Shown here: positions 17,363-26,047 of the stretch, piece after piece
How positions within the stretch are numbered: the stretch's first letter is position 1
Layout: every line of letters starts with the position of its first letter
Assembly (NCBI GenBank): GCA_009929695.1
Contig: RZZW01000023.1
Span: 1 to 55,060, forward strand
DNA: 55,060 bases
Origin: Clostridia bacterium
Lineage (GTDB): Bacteria; Bacillota; Clostridia; Oscillospirales; Ruminococcaceae
Reading direction: 5' to 3'
Program-made: the position numbers and the translations under genes
Notes under the pieces: model-generated
The model's database searches: none
What the model saw: the letters and a program-made list of their open reading frames with translations, nothing else
Told to the model about the DNA's origin: nothing

Positions 17363-18955
17363 TCAGGTGTCAAGATATGCTTGCGCTTGGCGTTTTATTT
17401 CTTGTCTGACGGTTTCAAGCCCAAGCTCTTGAGATTTTGAGTGCAGTGCTGCGATTTTTTGCTGTGTTGAGTCTCCGTAAAGGCCGTGGCTGAAGGCTGT
17501 TGAATATTCGCTGTAAAGGGCTGTAAGCTGGGCTAATTCTATTGATATTTTTGTTGTGTCGAGCGTCCAGCCTGCAAGCGGCGATGGAGTATAATTTTCA
17601 GTATTATAGGTGTATTCCAGCAATGATTTTTCATTTTCTGGCAGGGTTTGGCCTATGCGCTGATATTTTAAATTCCATGAAAGTGAATAGGCGGGAAAGG
17701 AATATGTGCCTTCAGGATTATCGAGCATGATATATCCGTTCTCGCCGTCCGCGAGCCAGTCCTCGCCCTCTACGCCATAGGTGAAAAGGTCAAGCCTGTC
17801 GCGGCTTGAATACAGCCAGTCAAGAAATCTCATCGTCTCGTCCACAGAGGTGGAATATGACGGAACACAAAGGAAATTCCACGCCTGCATTGTTGAAATT
17901 ATGCCCGCTTCTTCGCGATTTTCAGCGTTTAGCGACGGCTCGTAGCACCAAAAGCCCACCTCTGCGTTCGGAGCGTTTTGCGCTAAGATTTTTTGCACTG
18001 CGTCGGATCCGCCTGTGCCTATGGCCGCTTCATACGACGCGCTTTGGCCGTGAACAAATGCGTCTCTTCCCTCGACTGCAAACATGGAATCTTCCTGTGC
18101 ATAAACACTACAAGCCGCATTGTCAAGAAGATATTTCGCCATAAAATCCGTGTTATAAGGCGTGTCAAGTGCAGCAAAATGCGAGCTCTCGTCGCCTGCA
18201 AACACAACGTCCACAACGTTTCCACAGCTTTCATCAAGCACTATTTTTGCGGGATAATCAAAAAACGACCATCCTGTTACATCAAAAAGATTATCGTTGC
18301 GCATAGATAAATCCAGCGAGTTCAAAAGATAAAAGCCCCGGTTGCCAATTGATATCGGAGCGATATCCGGAAACTGCTCAAGCACGGCGTCATAAAACTG
18401 CCAAAGCTGCTCACGCGAGGATATTTCAGTAAAGCCAAGCGCGCACTCACGCAGTATATCCCTGCGGTAAAAAACTCCCGTGGGATCATAATAGCTATTT
18501 GTTATAGGTATGGCGTACAGCTTGCCGTCAATGCGGTTTGCATCGAGATATTCTTTTTCAAAGCTCTCATAAAGGCCGCTGTACTGTACATTGCAAAAAT
18601 ATTTTTCAAGGTCAAGATACGATTTGCTCTGCGACATTGCGCTGAGGCTTATCCACGGAGCGTCAAACACAAGCGAATAATCCTCATGCGAGGTCAGCAC
18701 GCGGTTGAGTTCATTTCCATAGCTACCAACGTCTGTGAGATTTATTTCAAGCTTCCAGCTATGCTCCGCGTCCATTTGCTCATAAAGCTTATTGATAACA
18801 CGCTCAAGCCCCTGCTCGTCTCCGCGCAGCAAAATTTTTATTGTCGGGGGCGCGGATTCATCGGCGCTTTCTGGCGCGCTCGTACATGAGGTAAAGGCGC
18901 AAAACGCAATTACCACGCAAAGCATAATATTCAGCGCTCTCAAATGTTTTTTCAT
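17363..18955 (-). CDS. sugar ABC transporter substrate-binding lipoprotein, LplA-like (paralogue 1)
   Basis: This 530-residue extracellular family 1 solute-binding protein has a lipobox (AFTSCTSAP) near residue 25. It is clearly paralogous to the binding protein at 23516: both share VFDA-W near residue 100, an xWNFLCVP motif and a GVEGEDW / GIEGEDW motif in the C-terminal third. The start ATG overlaps the stop of the AraC-type sensor gene (ATGA), so the two are translationally coupled. Its role is probably to bind uronide oligosaccharides for the permeases at 21560-23452, or to act as an extracytoplasmic sensor partner of the AraC-type membrane protein. Confidence 0.85.
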   Translation of the reverse strand: MKKHLRALNIMLCVVIAFCAFTSCTSAPESADESAPPTIKILLRGDEQGLERVINKLYEQMDAEHSWKLEINLTDVGSYGNELNRVLTSHEDYSLVFDAPWISLSAMSQSKSYLDLEKYFCNVQYSGLYESFEKEYLDANRIDGKLYAIPITNSYYDPTGVFYRRDILRECALGFTEISSREQLWQFYDAVLEQFPDIAPISIGNRGFYLLNSLDLSMRNDNLFDVTGWSFFDYPAKIVLDESCGNVVDVVFAGDESSHFAALDTPYNTDFMAKYLLDNAACSVYAQEDSMFAVEGRDAFVHGQSASYEAAIGTGGSDAVQKILAQNAPNAEVGFWCYEPSLNAENREEAGIISTMQAWNFLCVPSYSTSVDETMRFLDWLYSSRDRLDLFTYGVEGEDWLADGENGYIMLDNPEGTYSFPAYSLSWNLKYQRIGQTLPENEKSLLEYTYNTENYTPSPLAGWTLDTTKISIELAQLTALYSEYSTAFSHGLYGDSTQQKIAALHSKSQELGLETVRQEIKRQAQAYLDT

Positions 18956-21297
18956 GCTTCACCCTCCCCTTTTTTAAAGCGTGTGCGGTACTCCGTTGGC
19001 GTTGTGCCTGTTTTGCTTTTAAATACGCTGTAAAAATATCTGTGATTATAATATCCGACAGCAGTGGCAATTTCTATCGTCGAATAATTTGTTGTCTCCA
19101 AAAGTTCCTTTGCCTTATTTATGCGAGTGTCCACAAGATAATCGCTTGGCGATTTTCCGACTGCGGCCTTAAACATGGTGCGAAGATAATTTACGGATAA
19201 TTCCGCATATGAGGCAACGTCTTCAACGTTCAGGAGTGGATTTGTATAATTTGTCTCAATAAATGTGCAAATGCGGTCTGTCAGTTCTTCTTTTTTGCTT
19301 TGTACCTCGCTGTTGCGGCTGTCTATTATCTCACAGCAGCACCTTAAAACAAGCAGCTTGTACTGCTCTAAGGTGTCGCAAGCCTGCAAGCGCTCGCGCA
19401 TATATCTATAATTCATGCGCGCCTGTGTCTCGCTGCTTATGCTAAGTGATTTTGCCACGCGCGAAAGTGTAATCGCAAGCTGTGAGACAGACATATTTAT
19501 GTAATCGACATTTGCGACGGATATTTTTGCAAAAAACGCATCTATCGCCGCGGAGGCTTTCTCCTCGCTTCGGCTTCGCACAGCGTTAATAAGCGCGGCC
19601 TCGTCCTCATTAGGGTATTCAGGTGTGATGTGGCGTTTTATTGAAATATCACTGTACGCAGTGACGCTGCCACAGCCCATGACAAGGCGGTAGCCGACGG
19701 CTGTCAGCGCTGCTTCAAAGCTTTGCGAAAGCCCAAGCAGCGCATTTTCCACCGTGCCTATTCCGCAGCTCACTGTGAACGGCAGATATTTTTTCGTCAC
19801 CCCAAGCAGCCCCGTGAGCACATCCTTTGCCCAGTGCAGCGTCTGCGCGCCGGTATTTTGCAGATTGATGACAAGCGTGACGTTCTGCGGGTCGTCATTT
19901 ATGTTAAAAACAGTGCACTGCGTACCAAAAAGCTCTGACACCACATTAAAAAGCGCATATCTGTACAGTGCGAGGTCCTGCATTGTTGTGTCGGCGGTCA
20001 GCTTGGCGTAGCCGTCGAAGGAGATAACCGCGACAAGGTACTGGGGATATTTTATAAGCAACGGAAATTTTTCGGCTTCGGCGCGGCATTTTTCCTCCGT
20101 GGCAAACTCCGCGCGCAACAGTCGGCTCAACAGCTCTCTGAGCTGCGCCTTGTACATCTGCGAATTGCCGCTGTTAATCTCTTCAAGCTCTGTGCAAAGG
20201 CTCTCGTATGCAGAGCCCAAGAATGAAAGCTCATCCTGCCCTGACCCCTGTAAGGCTTTGCCGCTGCTGCGCATTGTGGATACAAGCTTTGAGATTGGGT
20301 TATATATATTGCGGCTGCAAAGCATGGCGACAAAAAACGCCAAAACCATAAACACCGCGAGTATCGACAGCGTAAAGCTGCGTATGTACGCCACGCCCGC
20401 AGTTATCTGCGCTTTTGGCACTATGTACAAAAAGCTGAACATCAGCTTGTCGGCCTTGCGGCAGGTCACGAGGCAGTCGCGGCCGTCGTAATTTGTGTTG
20501 AAGGTCAATTCCGATTTATTCGCGTTTTCCTCCACTGTTTTCCATAGCTTTGTGCCTTGAAGCGTCGTGTTTATCTGTTTTTCATTGAAGCTTGAAAGTA
20601 TGCTGCCGTTTTGCGACACTATATACATATATTCAGGCGAGGATATATCGGCCGTGATAAGGCTGTGAAGTTTGCTTTGATTAAGATTTATTATCAGGCC
20701 GCCCTGCACGTTGAGCAGGGCGTCTTTTTTTGCGAAAATAAGCGTGACGAAGTTGTGCGTCTGCTCATCATCTCCCTCCCAAAGGGAAAAGGAGGTGCTT
20801 CTTGGCAAAAATATTGTACTTGAATTTTCGTTGTAATATTCAAAAAGTTGCAGCGCCTGTCTGTCATAAAATTCATCAATCGCCGACACTATGCCTGCGT
20901 TTGTATACACCTTGTCAAGCTGCTTATTTATAACGTAAATAGAGTCGACACAGCTGCTGTATACGCCTGCGCGCTCAAGCAGCTTTGCAAGAGCAAGCTC
21001 ATCCTCAACGCTTGTCTCAGTGCTGAACATCGCGTTTGTCATATCAAAGGTTTTATAAAGCTGATGAAATGAGTCGTATGCGTCGCTCAGTATGTAGTTT
21101 GTCATGCTATACGCCTGATTAACAGAGTCTAGCGCCGCCGCCTGCTGCTTTTCCATCGTCCGCGCCGTCAACACGTATGTGAGTATAGTCGAAAACACCG
21201 CGAGCAGCAGCACACTTCCCACAAGATAAAGTGTCGTGATGCGAAGAAATGTTTTTTTGCGACGTATACGCTGTTTAAGCTTTTCAAAACGCTTCAT
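18952..21297 (-). CDS. AraC-family transcriptional regulator with extracellular sensor domain
   Basis: This is a 781-residue membrane-bound one-component regulator. A transmembrane helix (about residues 17-40) and a second at about 295-315 bracket a cache-like extracellular domain. Cytoplasmic linker regions follow, and the C-terminus is an AraC helix-turn-helix pair (NVEDVASYAELSVNYLRTMF and TIEIATAVGYYNHRYFYSVF). I chose ATG 21297 because GGAGGT lies five bases before it; the longer frame starts upstream of that site. It is divergent from the permease genes it likely controls and overlaps the next binding-protein gene by ATGA. This architecture recurs beside LplABC-type oligosaccharide transporters in Clostridia and Bacilli. 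Confidence 0.88.
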   Translation of the reverse strand: MKRFEKLKQRIRRKKTFLRITTLYLVGSVLLLAVFSTILTYVLTARTMEKQQAAALDSVNQAYSMTNYILSDAYDSFHQLYKTFDMTNAMFSTETSVEDELALAKLLERAGVYSSCVDSIYVINKQLDKVYTNAGIVSAIDEFYDRQALQLFEYYNENSSTIFLPRSTSFSLWEGDDEQTHNFVTLIFAKKDALLNVQGGLIINLNQSKLHSLITADISSPEYMYIVSQNGSILSSFNEKQINTTLQGTKLWKTVEENANKSELTFNTNYDGRDCLVTCRKADKLMFSFLYIVPKAQITAGVAYIRSFTLSILAVFMVLAFFVAMLCSRNIYNPISKLVSTMRSSGKALQGSGQDELSFLGSAYESLCTELEEINSGNSQMYKAQLRELLSRLLRAEFATEEKCRAEAEKFPLLIKYPQYLVAVISFDGYAKLTADTTMQDLALYRYALFNVVSELFGTQCTVFNINDDPQNVTLVINLQNTGAQTLHWAKDVLTGLLGVTKKYLPFTVSCGIGTVENALLGLSQSFEAALTAVGYRLVMGCGSVTAYSDISIKRHITPEYPNEDEAALINAVRSRSEEKASAAIDAFFAKISVANVDYINMSVSQLAITLSRVAKSLSISSETQARMNYRYMRERLQACDTLEQYKLLVLRCCCEIIDSRNSEVQSKKEELTDRICTFIETNYTNPLLNVEDVASYAELSVNYLRTMFKAAVGKSPSDYLVDTRINKAKELLETTNYSTIEIATAVGYYNHRYFYSVFKSKTGTTPTEYRTRFKKGEGEA

Positions 21298-21429
21298 TTT
21301 GCACCTCCGTACAGCCATATTTTATACCTTTATTATAATATAAAATGTAGGTGCACCGCAATAGCTGATAGGTCAGAATAATAACTGCTTGTGTTTGAAA
21401 ATTAACTATAACTAGTCAAAATAAGCTGC

Positions 21430-21439
21430 AAAGCGCTTT
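21430..21439. promoter_or_regulatory. candidate cre-like site
   Basis: AAAGCGCTTT matches the AAARCGYTTT core of catabolite-responsive elements bound by CcpA in Bacillota, though the outer bases (GC and TA) do not match the TG...CA of the consensus. It lies 50 bases upstream of the transporter promoter, a sensible position for carbon repression. Confidence 0.35.
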
Positions 21440-21488
21440 TAGCTAGGTATAAAATTCACCGTTTTGCCACAGTGCAATTTATTTTGAC

Positions 21489-21518
21489 TTGAGAATCGCC
21501 GCACCGGTGCGGTATGCT
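21489..21518 (+). promoter_or_regulatory. transporter promoter with embedded 14-bp palindrome
   Basis: TTGAGA (21489-21494), an 18-base spacer and TATGCT (21513-21518) form a plausible promoter for the permease operon. The perfect palindrome CCGCACCGGTGCGG (21499-21512) fills the spacer right up to the -10 box, a classic repressor position. AraC-type proteins usually bind direct repeats, so another regulator may act here. Confidence 0.5.
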
Positions 21519-21559
21519 GTAGCCAGAGAGAAACGCACAGCACGCAAAGGAGGAGCATT

Positions 21560-22528
21560 ATGTCAACTAAACAGGCGACGCTAAATCAGCGCGCTATACA
21601 GCAAAAAAAACACGGCTTTTTAACAGAGATAAATAAAAACGGTATGCTTTATCTCATCATGGTTCCCGGACTATTATTCTTCTTAATATTCTCCTATATA
21701 CCAATGGGCGGTCTTGTGATGGCTTTTCAAGACTTCAACATTATAAAGGGAATATTCGGCAGCGACTTTTTCGGGCTTGGCAACTTCAAATTTCTATTTG
21801 CAGACGGCACGCGCGAGACAGTGCTGCGCGTTGTGGGCAACACGCTTTGGCTCAATTTTTTATTTATAGTGTTCTCCACAATATTTTCAGTGGCGCTTGC
21901 GATAATGTTCAACGAGGTGCGCAACAAGCACGCAAAACGCATCACGCAGACGCTTTCAATTTTGCCGTATTTTGTATCATGGGCAGTTATTGCGCTTTTG
22001 CTTGAAGCCTTTCTTAAAGCAGACGGCGGCTTGCTATCCACCACGCTTGCAAACATGGGCATCAATATAAGCTTTTATTCAGACCCCTCGCCGTGGCAGC
22101 TTATTCTTGTGATAATGAAGGTTTGGCAGGGCGCGGGCTACGGCGCAATTGTGTACATAGCCACGGTGACAGGCATCGACCCCGGCATATATGAGGCCGC
22201 CGAGATTGACGGCGCGTCACGCTGGCAAAAAATAATCCACATCACAATCCCCATTCTGCGCCCCACTATAGTTCTCATGACGCTTTTCAGTGTAGGCCGC
22301 ATTTTCTACGGCGATTTCGGCATGATTTACGGTCTTGTGCAGGACAACAGCCTGCTGTTCAGCGCGGCAGACGTCATCGACACCTACGTTTACCGCATGC
22401 TGCGTCAGCTTCATAACTACGGCATGTCGACGGCGGTCGGGCTTATACAGTCGGTTTGCGGCTTTGTGTTTGTGTATGCCGCCAACAAGCTTGCACGCAA
22501 ATACGAGCCGGATTCGGCTATATTCTAA
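21560..22528 (+). CDS. ABC transporter permease, LplB family
   Basis: This is a 322-residue inner-membrane permease with six helices and the EAA loop that docks the ATPase (YEAAEIDGASRWQKIIHITIP). It belongs to the LplB-type family of oligosaccharide importers and works with the second permease and the lipoprotein at 23516. No ATPase gene is present locally. Such importers commonly share a general MsmX/MsmK-type ATPase encoded elsewhere. The start follows AAAGGAGGAGCATT. Confidence 0.93.
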   Translation: MSTKQATLNQRAIQQKKHGFLTEINKNGMLYLIMVPGLLFFLIFSYIPMGGLVMAFQDFNIIKGIFGSDFFGLGNFKFLFADGTRETVLRVVGNTLWLNFLFIVFSTIFSVALAIMFNEVRNKHAKRITQTLSILPYFVSWAVIALLLEAFLKADGGLLSTTLANMGINISFYSDPSPWQLILVIMKVWQGAGYGAIVYIATVTGIDPGIYEAAEIDGASRWQKIIHITIPILRPTIVLMTLFSVGRIFYGDFGMIYGLVQDNSLLFSAADVIDTYVYRMLRQLHNYGMSTAVGLIQSVCGFVFVYAANKLARKYEPDSAIF

Positions 22529-22543
22529 ACGGAGGTGGTAAAA

Positions 22544-23452
22544 ATGACAACAATAAAACAGCACAAAGCAAAAATAAAGGTGCCTGCGGGCGACAAAGCG
22601 CTCACGATATTTTGCTACAGCTTTGTAATAATTTTCGCGATTTTATGCCTTGTCCCATTTATTCTTGGTCTTTCGGCCTCGTTTACAGCCGAGGTGGCGC
22701 TTGCCAAAAATGGCTATCAGTTTTGGCCGAGCGAGTTTTCAACAGCGGCGTATGAGCTGCTTTTTAAGACAAGCCAAATTTTTGACTCCTACAAGGTGTC
22801 AATTTTCGTGACGGTTGTCGGCACGGCGCTAAGTCTGCTCGCGACGACGCTGCTCGCGTATCCTCTCAGCACCGGCAAGCTTAAATATGCCGGAAAGCTC
22901 AACTTTTTCATCTACTTCACAATGCTTTTCACAGGCGGGCTTGTGCCAACATATATGCTCGTCAGCCGCTATCTCGGCATGAAGGACAGCATTTGGGTGC
23001 TCATTATTCCGATACTTATAAATCCGTGGAATATGTTTTTGCTTCGCAACTTTTTCTCATCAATCCCCGGCAGCCTTGCCGAGAGCGCAAGAATTGACGG
23101 TGCAAACGACATCACGATAATGTTTCGCATAATTCTGCCCGTCTCAACGCCCGCGCTTGCGACAATAGGGCTTTTCTACGCGCTTGCATACTGGAACAAC
23201 TGGTTTCAGGCGCTTATGTACATCGACAAAAGCGAGCTTAAGCCGTTGCAGGCGATAATCATTGAAATGCTGCGCAACGCCGATTTCATGAAGCAAATGG
23301 CAGGTCAAATGGGTGTGCAGTCAACGCAAATACCGTCCATCACCTCAAAAATGGCGACGGCAATGGTTACAATAGGCCCGATAGTTCTTGTATATCCGTT
23401 TGTGCAAAAATATTTCACAAGCGGCATAATGGTAGGCTCTGTAAAGGGCTGA
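22544..23452 (+). CDS. ABC transporter permease, LplC family
   Basis: This is a 302-residue second permease of the importer. It has six helices and the EAA-loop sequence (LAESARIDGANDITIMFRII). I chose ATG 22544, seven bases after GGAGGT; a GTG at 22535 lies inside that site. It starts 15 bases after the first permease, in one operon with the binding protein that follows. The C-terminal YPFVQKYFTSGIMVGSVKG ending is typical of the family. Confidence 0.92.
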   Translation: MTTIKQHKAKIKVPAGDKALTIFCYSFVIIFAILCLVPFILGLSASFTAEVALAKNGYQFWPSEFSTAAYELLFKTSQIFDSYKVSIFVTVVGTALSLLATTLLAYPLSTGKLKYAGKLNFFIYFTMLFTGGLVPTYMLVSRYLGMKDSIWVLIIPILINPWNMFLLRNFFSSIPGSLAESARIDGANDITIMFRIILPVSTPALATIGLFYALAYWNNWFQALMYIDKSELKPLQAIIIEMLRNADFMKQMAGQMGVQSTQIPSITSKMATAMVTIGPIVLVYPFVQKYFTSGIMVGSVKG

Positions 23453-23515
23453 CGCATTTCGCATGAACCGCAATATCTTATGCGGTACATATATATTTAT
23501 TTTAGGAGGAGCAAT

Positions 23516-25162
23516 ATGAAAAACCCAATCAAAAAACTGCTTGCCGCTACAATGACGGCGGCAATGGCACTGACAATGACGGCGTGCGGCGCAAGCAGCA
23601 GCGCGTCAACAGCTTCCGCAGCGGGCAGCACAGCCGCGGCAAAGCCCAAGGAGACAACGCTAAAGGTGTACATGTTTAACCAGCCCGAAAACTTCGACAA
23701 GGTGCTCGACAAATTTTACGCCGAGACAGCCGACACGCTGAACATTAAGCTTGACTTCATCTTCAGCGACGCTTCAACTCACCGTGAAAAAATCCCCCTG
23801 ATGATGAGCAACCAAGAGGACGCAGATCTTGTTTTTGACGCGTACTGGATGAACCTCGCCACGCTTCAAGGTCAGGGCGCATACGCCTCGCTCAACGAAT
23901 ATTTTAATAACGACGAATACGCGGGTCTTAAATCTGCGTTTTCAGACAGCTACCTAAAGCAGGTTACAGACGAGGACGGCAACATATTTGCCATTCCGTT
24001 TACACAGGCGGCGGAGGATATCCCTGTGATATATATCCGCAAGGATTTGCGTGAAAAATACGGCATGGAGCCGATAACCTCAAACGACCAATTGCAGGAA
24101 TATTACGACAACGTAATGGCGGACATCAAAGCCGGCACGCTTGACATGACAGCAGCAATAGGCGTAAGCGGCACACGCGCGTTCTATTATCTCGACCTTG
24201 ACATCTACGACAAACGCGCAGAAAACATTTATGTCATAGACAGCACCTGCTTTGGCGTCGGCATGGAAATGGAGGCCGCAATATCGGACGACGGCAAAAC
24301 AGTGCTAGGCGTTGGCACACTCGGCGACCCCGACGAAGCGTTTGCTGATTTCCCCGCCCCATATAACACAAATACCCGCAACACACGCGTAGTAGACAGC
24401 CTTACAAAATGGGGCAGCTATGCACAGGCAGACGCTCAAACAGAGACAGACGCAAAAACAAACCTGTTCTTCACAGGCAAGGTGGCGTCAATCGAGGGCA
24501 ACATCTCAAACTATACCGACATGGAAAAAGCCATAACAGACATCGGCGGCGAGCTTGAGTGCTACGTCTACACAGACCTTATGCGCAACGAAGAGCAGAT
24601 TGTCACAAGACCGCAAACTGCGTGGAACTTCCTTTGCGTACCTATTCAGTCAAAGAAAAAAGATCAGGCAATGCAGTTTATCAACTGGCTGTTTGAAAGC
24701 CAAGACAACCATGATTTATTTGAACTTGGCATCGAGGGCGAGGACTGGAAGGCCGTCGGCACAGACGCTTACGAGTCGCTTACACCGGCAAACAAATACT
24801 CGTTCCCCGGCTATGAGATGACATGGAACCCGAATTTCATCCGCACAAATAACTCACTGCCGGAAGAAGCAAAGAGCATCGTAATGTATCAAAATGACCC
24901 CGCGACATATCTTGACTGCACTATCTCGGGCTTCACCTTTGACGCAAACACCACACCGGAGCTTAAAACGGCAATTGCGGCTGTGCAGTCGATACAGTCT
25001 GAATATCAGCCAATACTCATGCTCGGCTTAAAAGGAAATTCCGACGCGGCAAAGGCAACGCTTGACGAGTATTACACAAAAGCAAAAGCGGCAGGGCTTG
25101 ATGTCATTCGCGACGCAACAAAAACACAGCTGCAAGCTTTTCTTGACCGCACAAATTCATAA
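23516..25162 (+). CDS. sugar ABC transporter substrate-binding lipoprotein, LplA-like (paralogue 2)
   Basis: This is a 548-residue extracellular binding protein with signal peptide and lipobox (LTMTACGASSS), then a Ser/Ala linker. Family 1 solute-binding features follow, and it is homologous along its length to the protein at 17363. It is the third gene of the permease operon, followed by a strong terminator and then the nitrilase and GH88 genes. The GH88 neighbour suggests the ligand is an unsaturated uronide oligosaccharide such as rhamnogalacturonan or glycosaminoglycan fragments. ATG 23516 follows AGGAGGAGCAAT. Confidence 0.92.
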   Translation: MKNPIKKLLAATMTAAMALTMTACGASSSASTASAAGSTAAAKPKETTLKVYMFNQPENFDKVLDKFYAETADTLNIKLDFIFSDASTHREKIPLMMSNQEDADLVFDAYWMNLATLQGQGAYASLNEYFNNDEYAGLKSAFSDSYLKQVTDEDGNIFAIPFTQAAEDIPVIYIRKDLREKYGMEPITSNDQLQEYYDNVMADIKAGTLDMTAAIGVSGTRAFYYLDLDIYDKRAENIYVIDSTCFGVGMEMEAAISDDGKTVLGVGTLGDPDEAFADFPAPYNTNTRNTRVVDSLTKWGSYAQADAQTETDAKTNLFFTGKVASIEGNISNYTDMEKAITDIGGELECYVYTDLMRNEEQIVTRPQTAWNFLCVPIQSKKKDQAMQFINWLFESQDNHDLFELGIEGEDWKAVGTDAYESLTPANKYSFPGYEMTWNPNFIRTNNSLPEEAKSIVMYQNDPATYLDCTISGFTFDANTTPELKTAIAAVQSIQSEYQPILMLGLKGNSDAAKATLDEYYTKAKAAGLDVIRDATKTQLQAFLDRTNS

Positions 25163-25170
25163 CCATTGCA

Positions 25171-25204
25171 TAAGCGGCGGCAAATTGCCGCCGCTTATTT
25201 TTAA
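25171..25204 (+). terminator. rho-independent terminator after the binding-protein gene
   Basis: AAGCGGCGGCAA pairs with TTGCCGCCGCTT around one base and is followed by ATTTTTAAT. Read-through into the nitrilase gene would be limited, giving more transporter than enzyme. Confidence 0.85.
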
Positions 25205-25218
25205 TAAGAGGAATACAT

Positions 25219-26043
25219 ATGAAAATAGGTTTAATCCAAACAAAGCACACCGCAATGTGCAATTTTCTTGACAGCAGCTTTGTTTTCACAAAAGAGCAGT
25301 GCGTAAAAATGCAGCGTGAGGGCGTGCAGCAGGCGCTTAATCTGCTTGGCGATGCCGCAAACGGCGGGTATGATTTGCTCGTCACAACAGAATGTATAAA
25401 TTATATCCGCACCTCGAATAGAAACATCTCTGCCGACAAGACGCTCTACCCCGCGCTCGACTGCGCCGAGGTGCACGCGCTTTCACTCGCGGCAAAAAAC
25501 GCAAATTCGTGGCTTGTCGCGGGCTTTGGCTATAATGACGGCAAAAACGCATATAACGCCGCGCTGATTTTTGACAGAGGCGGCGCGCTTACAGATATTT
25601 ACCGCAAAATATATCTCGCGGGCGACGAAGAAAACGTGTTCACAGCGGGCGATAAATTTGTGACGGTAAACGCGGATTTCGGACGCTTTGGCGTGTGCAT
25701 CTGTTGGGATTTGCAGCAGCCCGAAACAGCGCGTCAGCTTGCGCATATGGGCGCGGATATCGTCGTCTGCCCAACATGGGGCTATGAGCAAAACCTATAC
25801 GGACGCGCCCGCGCGTATGAAAACGGAATTTACCTAGCCGCCGCAATGGCAGTGCCCGCATGGGGCAGCATCGACGGCGAGCGCACCCCGAGCAGCGTAG
25901 CAGCGCCAAACGGCGAGGTGCTTTGCGTTGCAAACAAGGATAAACAGCAGCTTTTAAGCTGCGAATTAAGTCTTGAAGCGTGCCGCCCTTTTAAAAAAAT
26001 GCGGCTTTATCAAAATATACAATCAGCCAAAAACGGAGGATAA
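25219..26043 (+). CDS. carbon-nitrogen hydrolase (nitrilase superfamily)
   Basis: This is a 274-residue cytoplasmic amidase-type enzyme. The Glu-Lys-Cys triad is visible: Glu in LLVTTECINY, Lys in IYRKIYLAGDE and Cys in GVCICWDLQQPE. The family hydrolyses amides or carbamoyl groups. Its place between a sugar importer and a GH88 hydrolase is unusual. It may act on an amidated or N-acyl sugar acid, but this is a guess. GH88 starts four bases after its stop, so they are co-expressed. Confidence 0.85.
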   Translation: MKIGLIQTKHTAMCNFLDSSFVFTKEQCVKMQREGVQQALNLLGDAANGGYDLLVTTECINYIRTSNRNISADKTLYPALDCAEVHALSLAAKNANSWLVAGFGYNDGKNAYNAALIFDRGGALTDIYRKIYLAGDEENVFTAGDKFVTVNADFGRFGVCICWDLQQPETARQLAHMGADIVVCPTWGYEQNLYGRARAYENGIYLAAAMAVPAWGSIDGERTPSSVAAPNGEVLCVANKDKQQLLSCELSLEACRPFKKMRLYQNIQSAKNGG

Positions 26044-26047
26044 TTTT

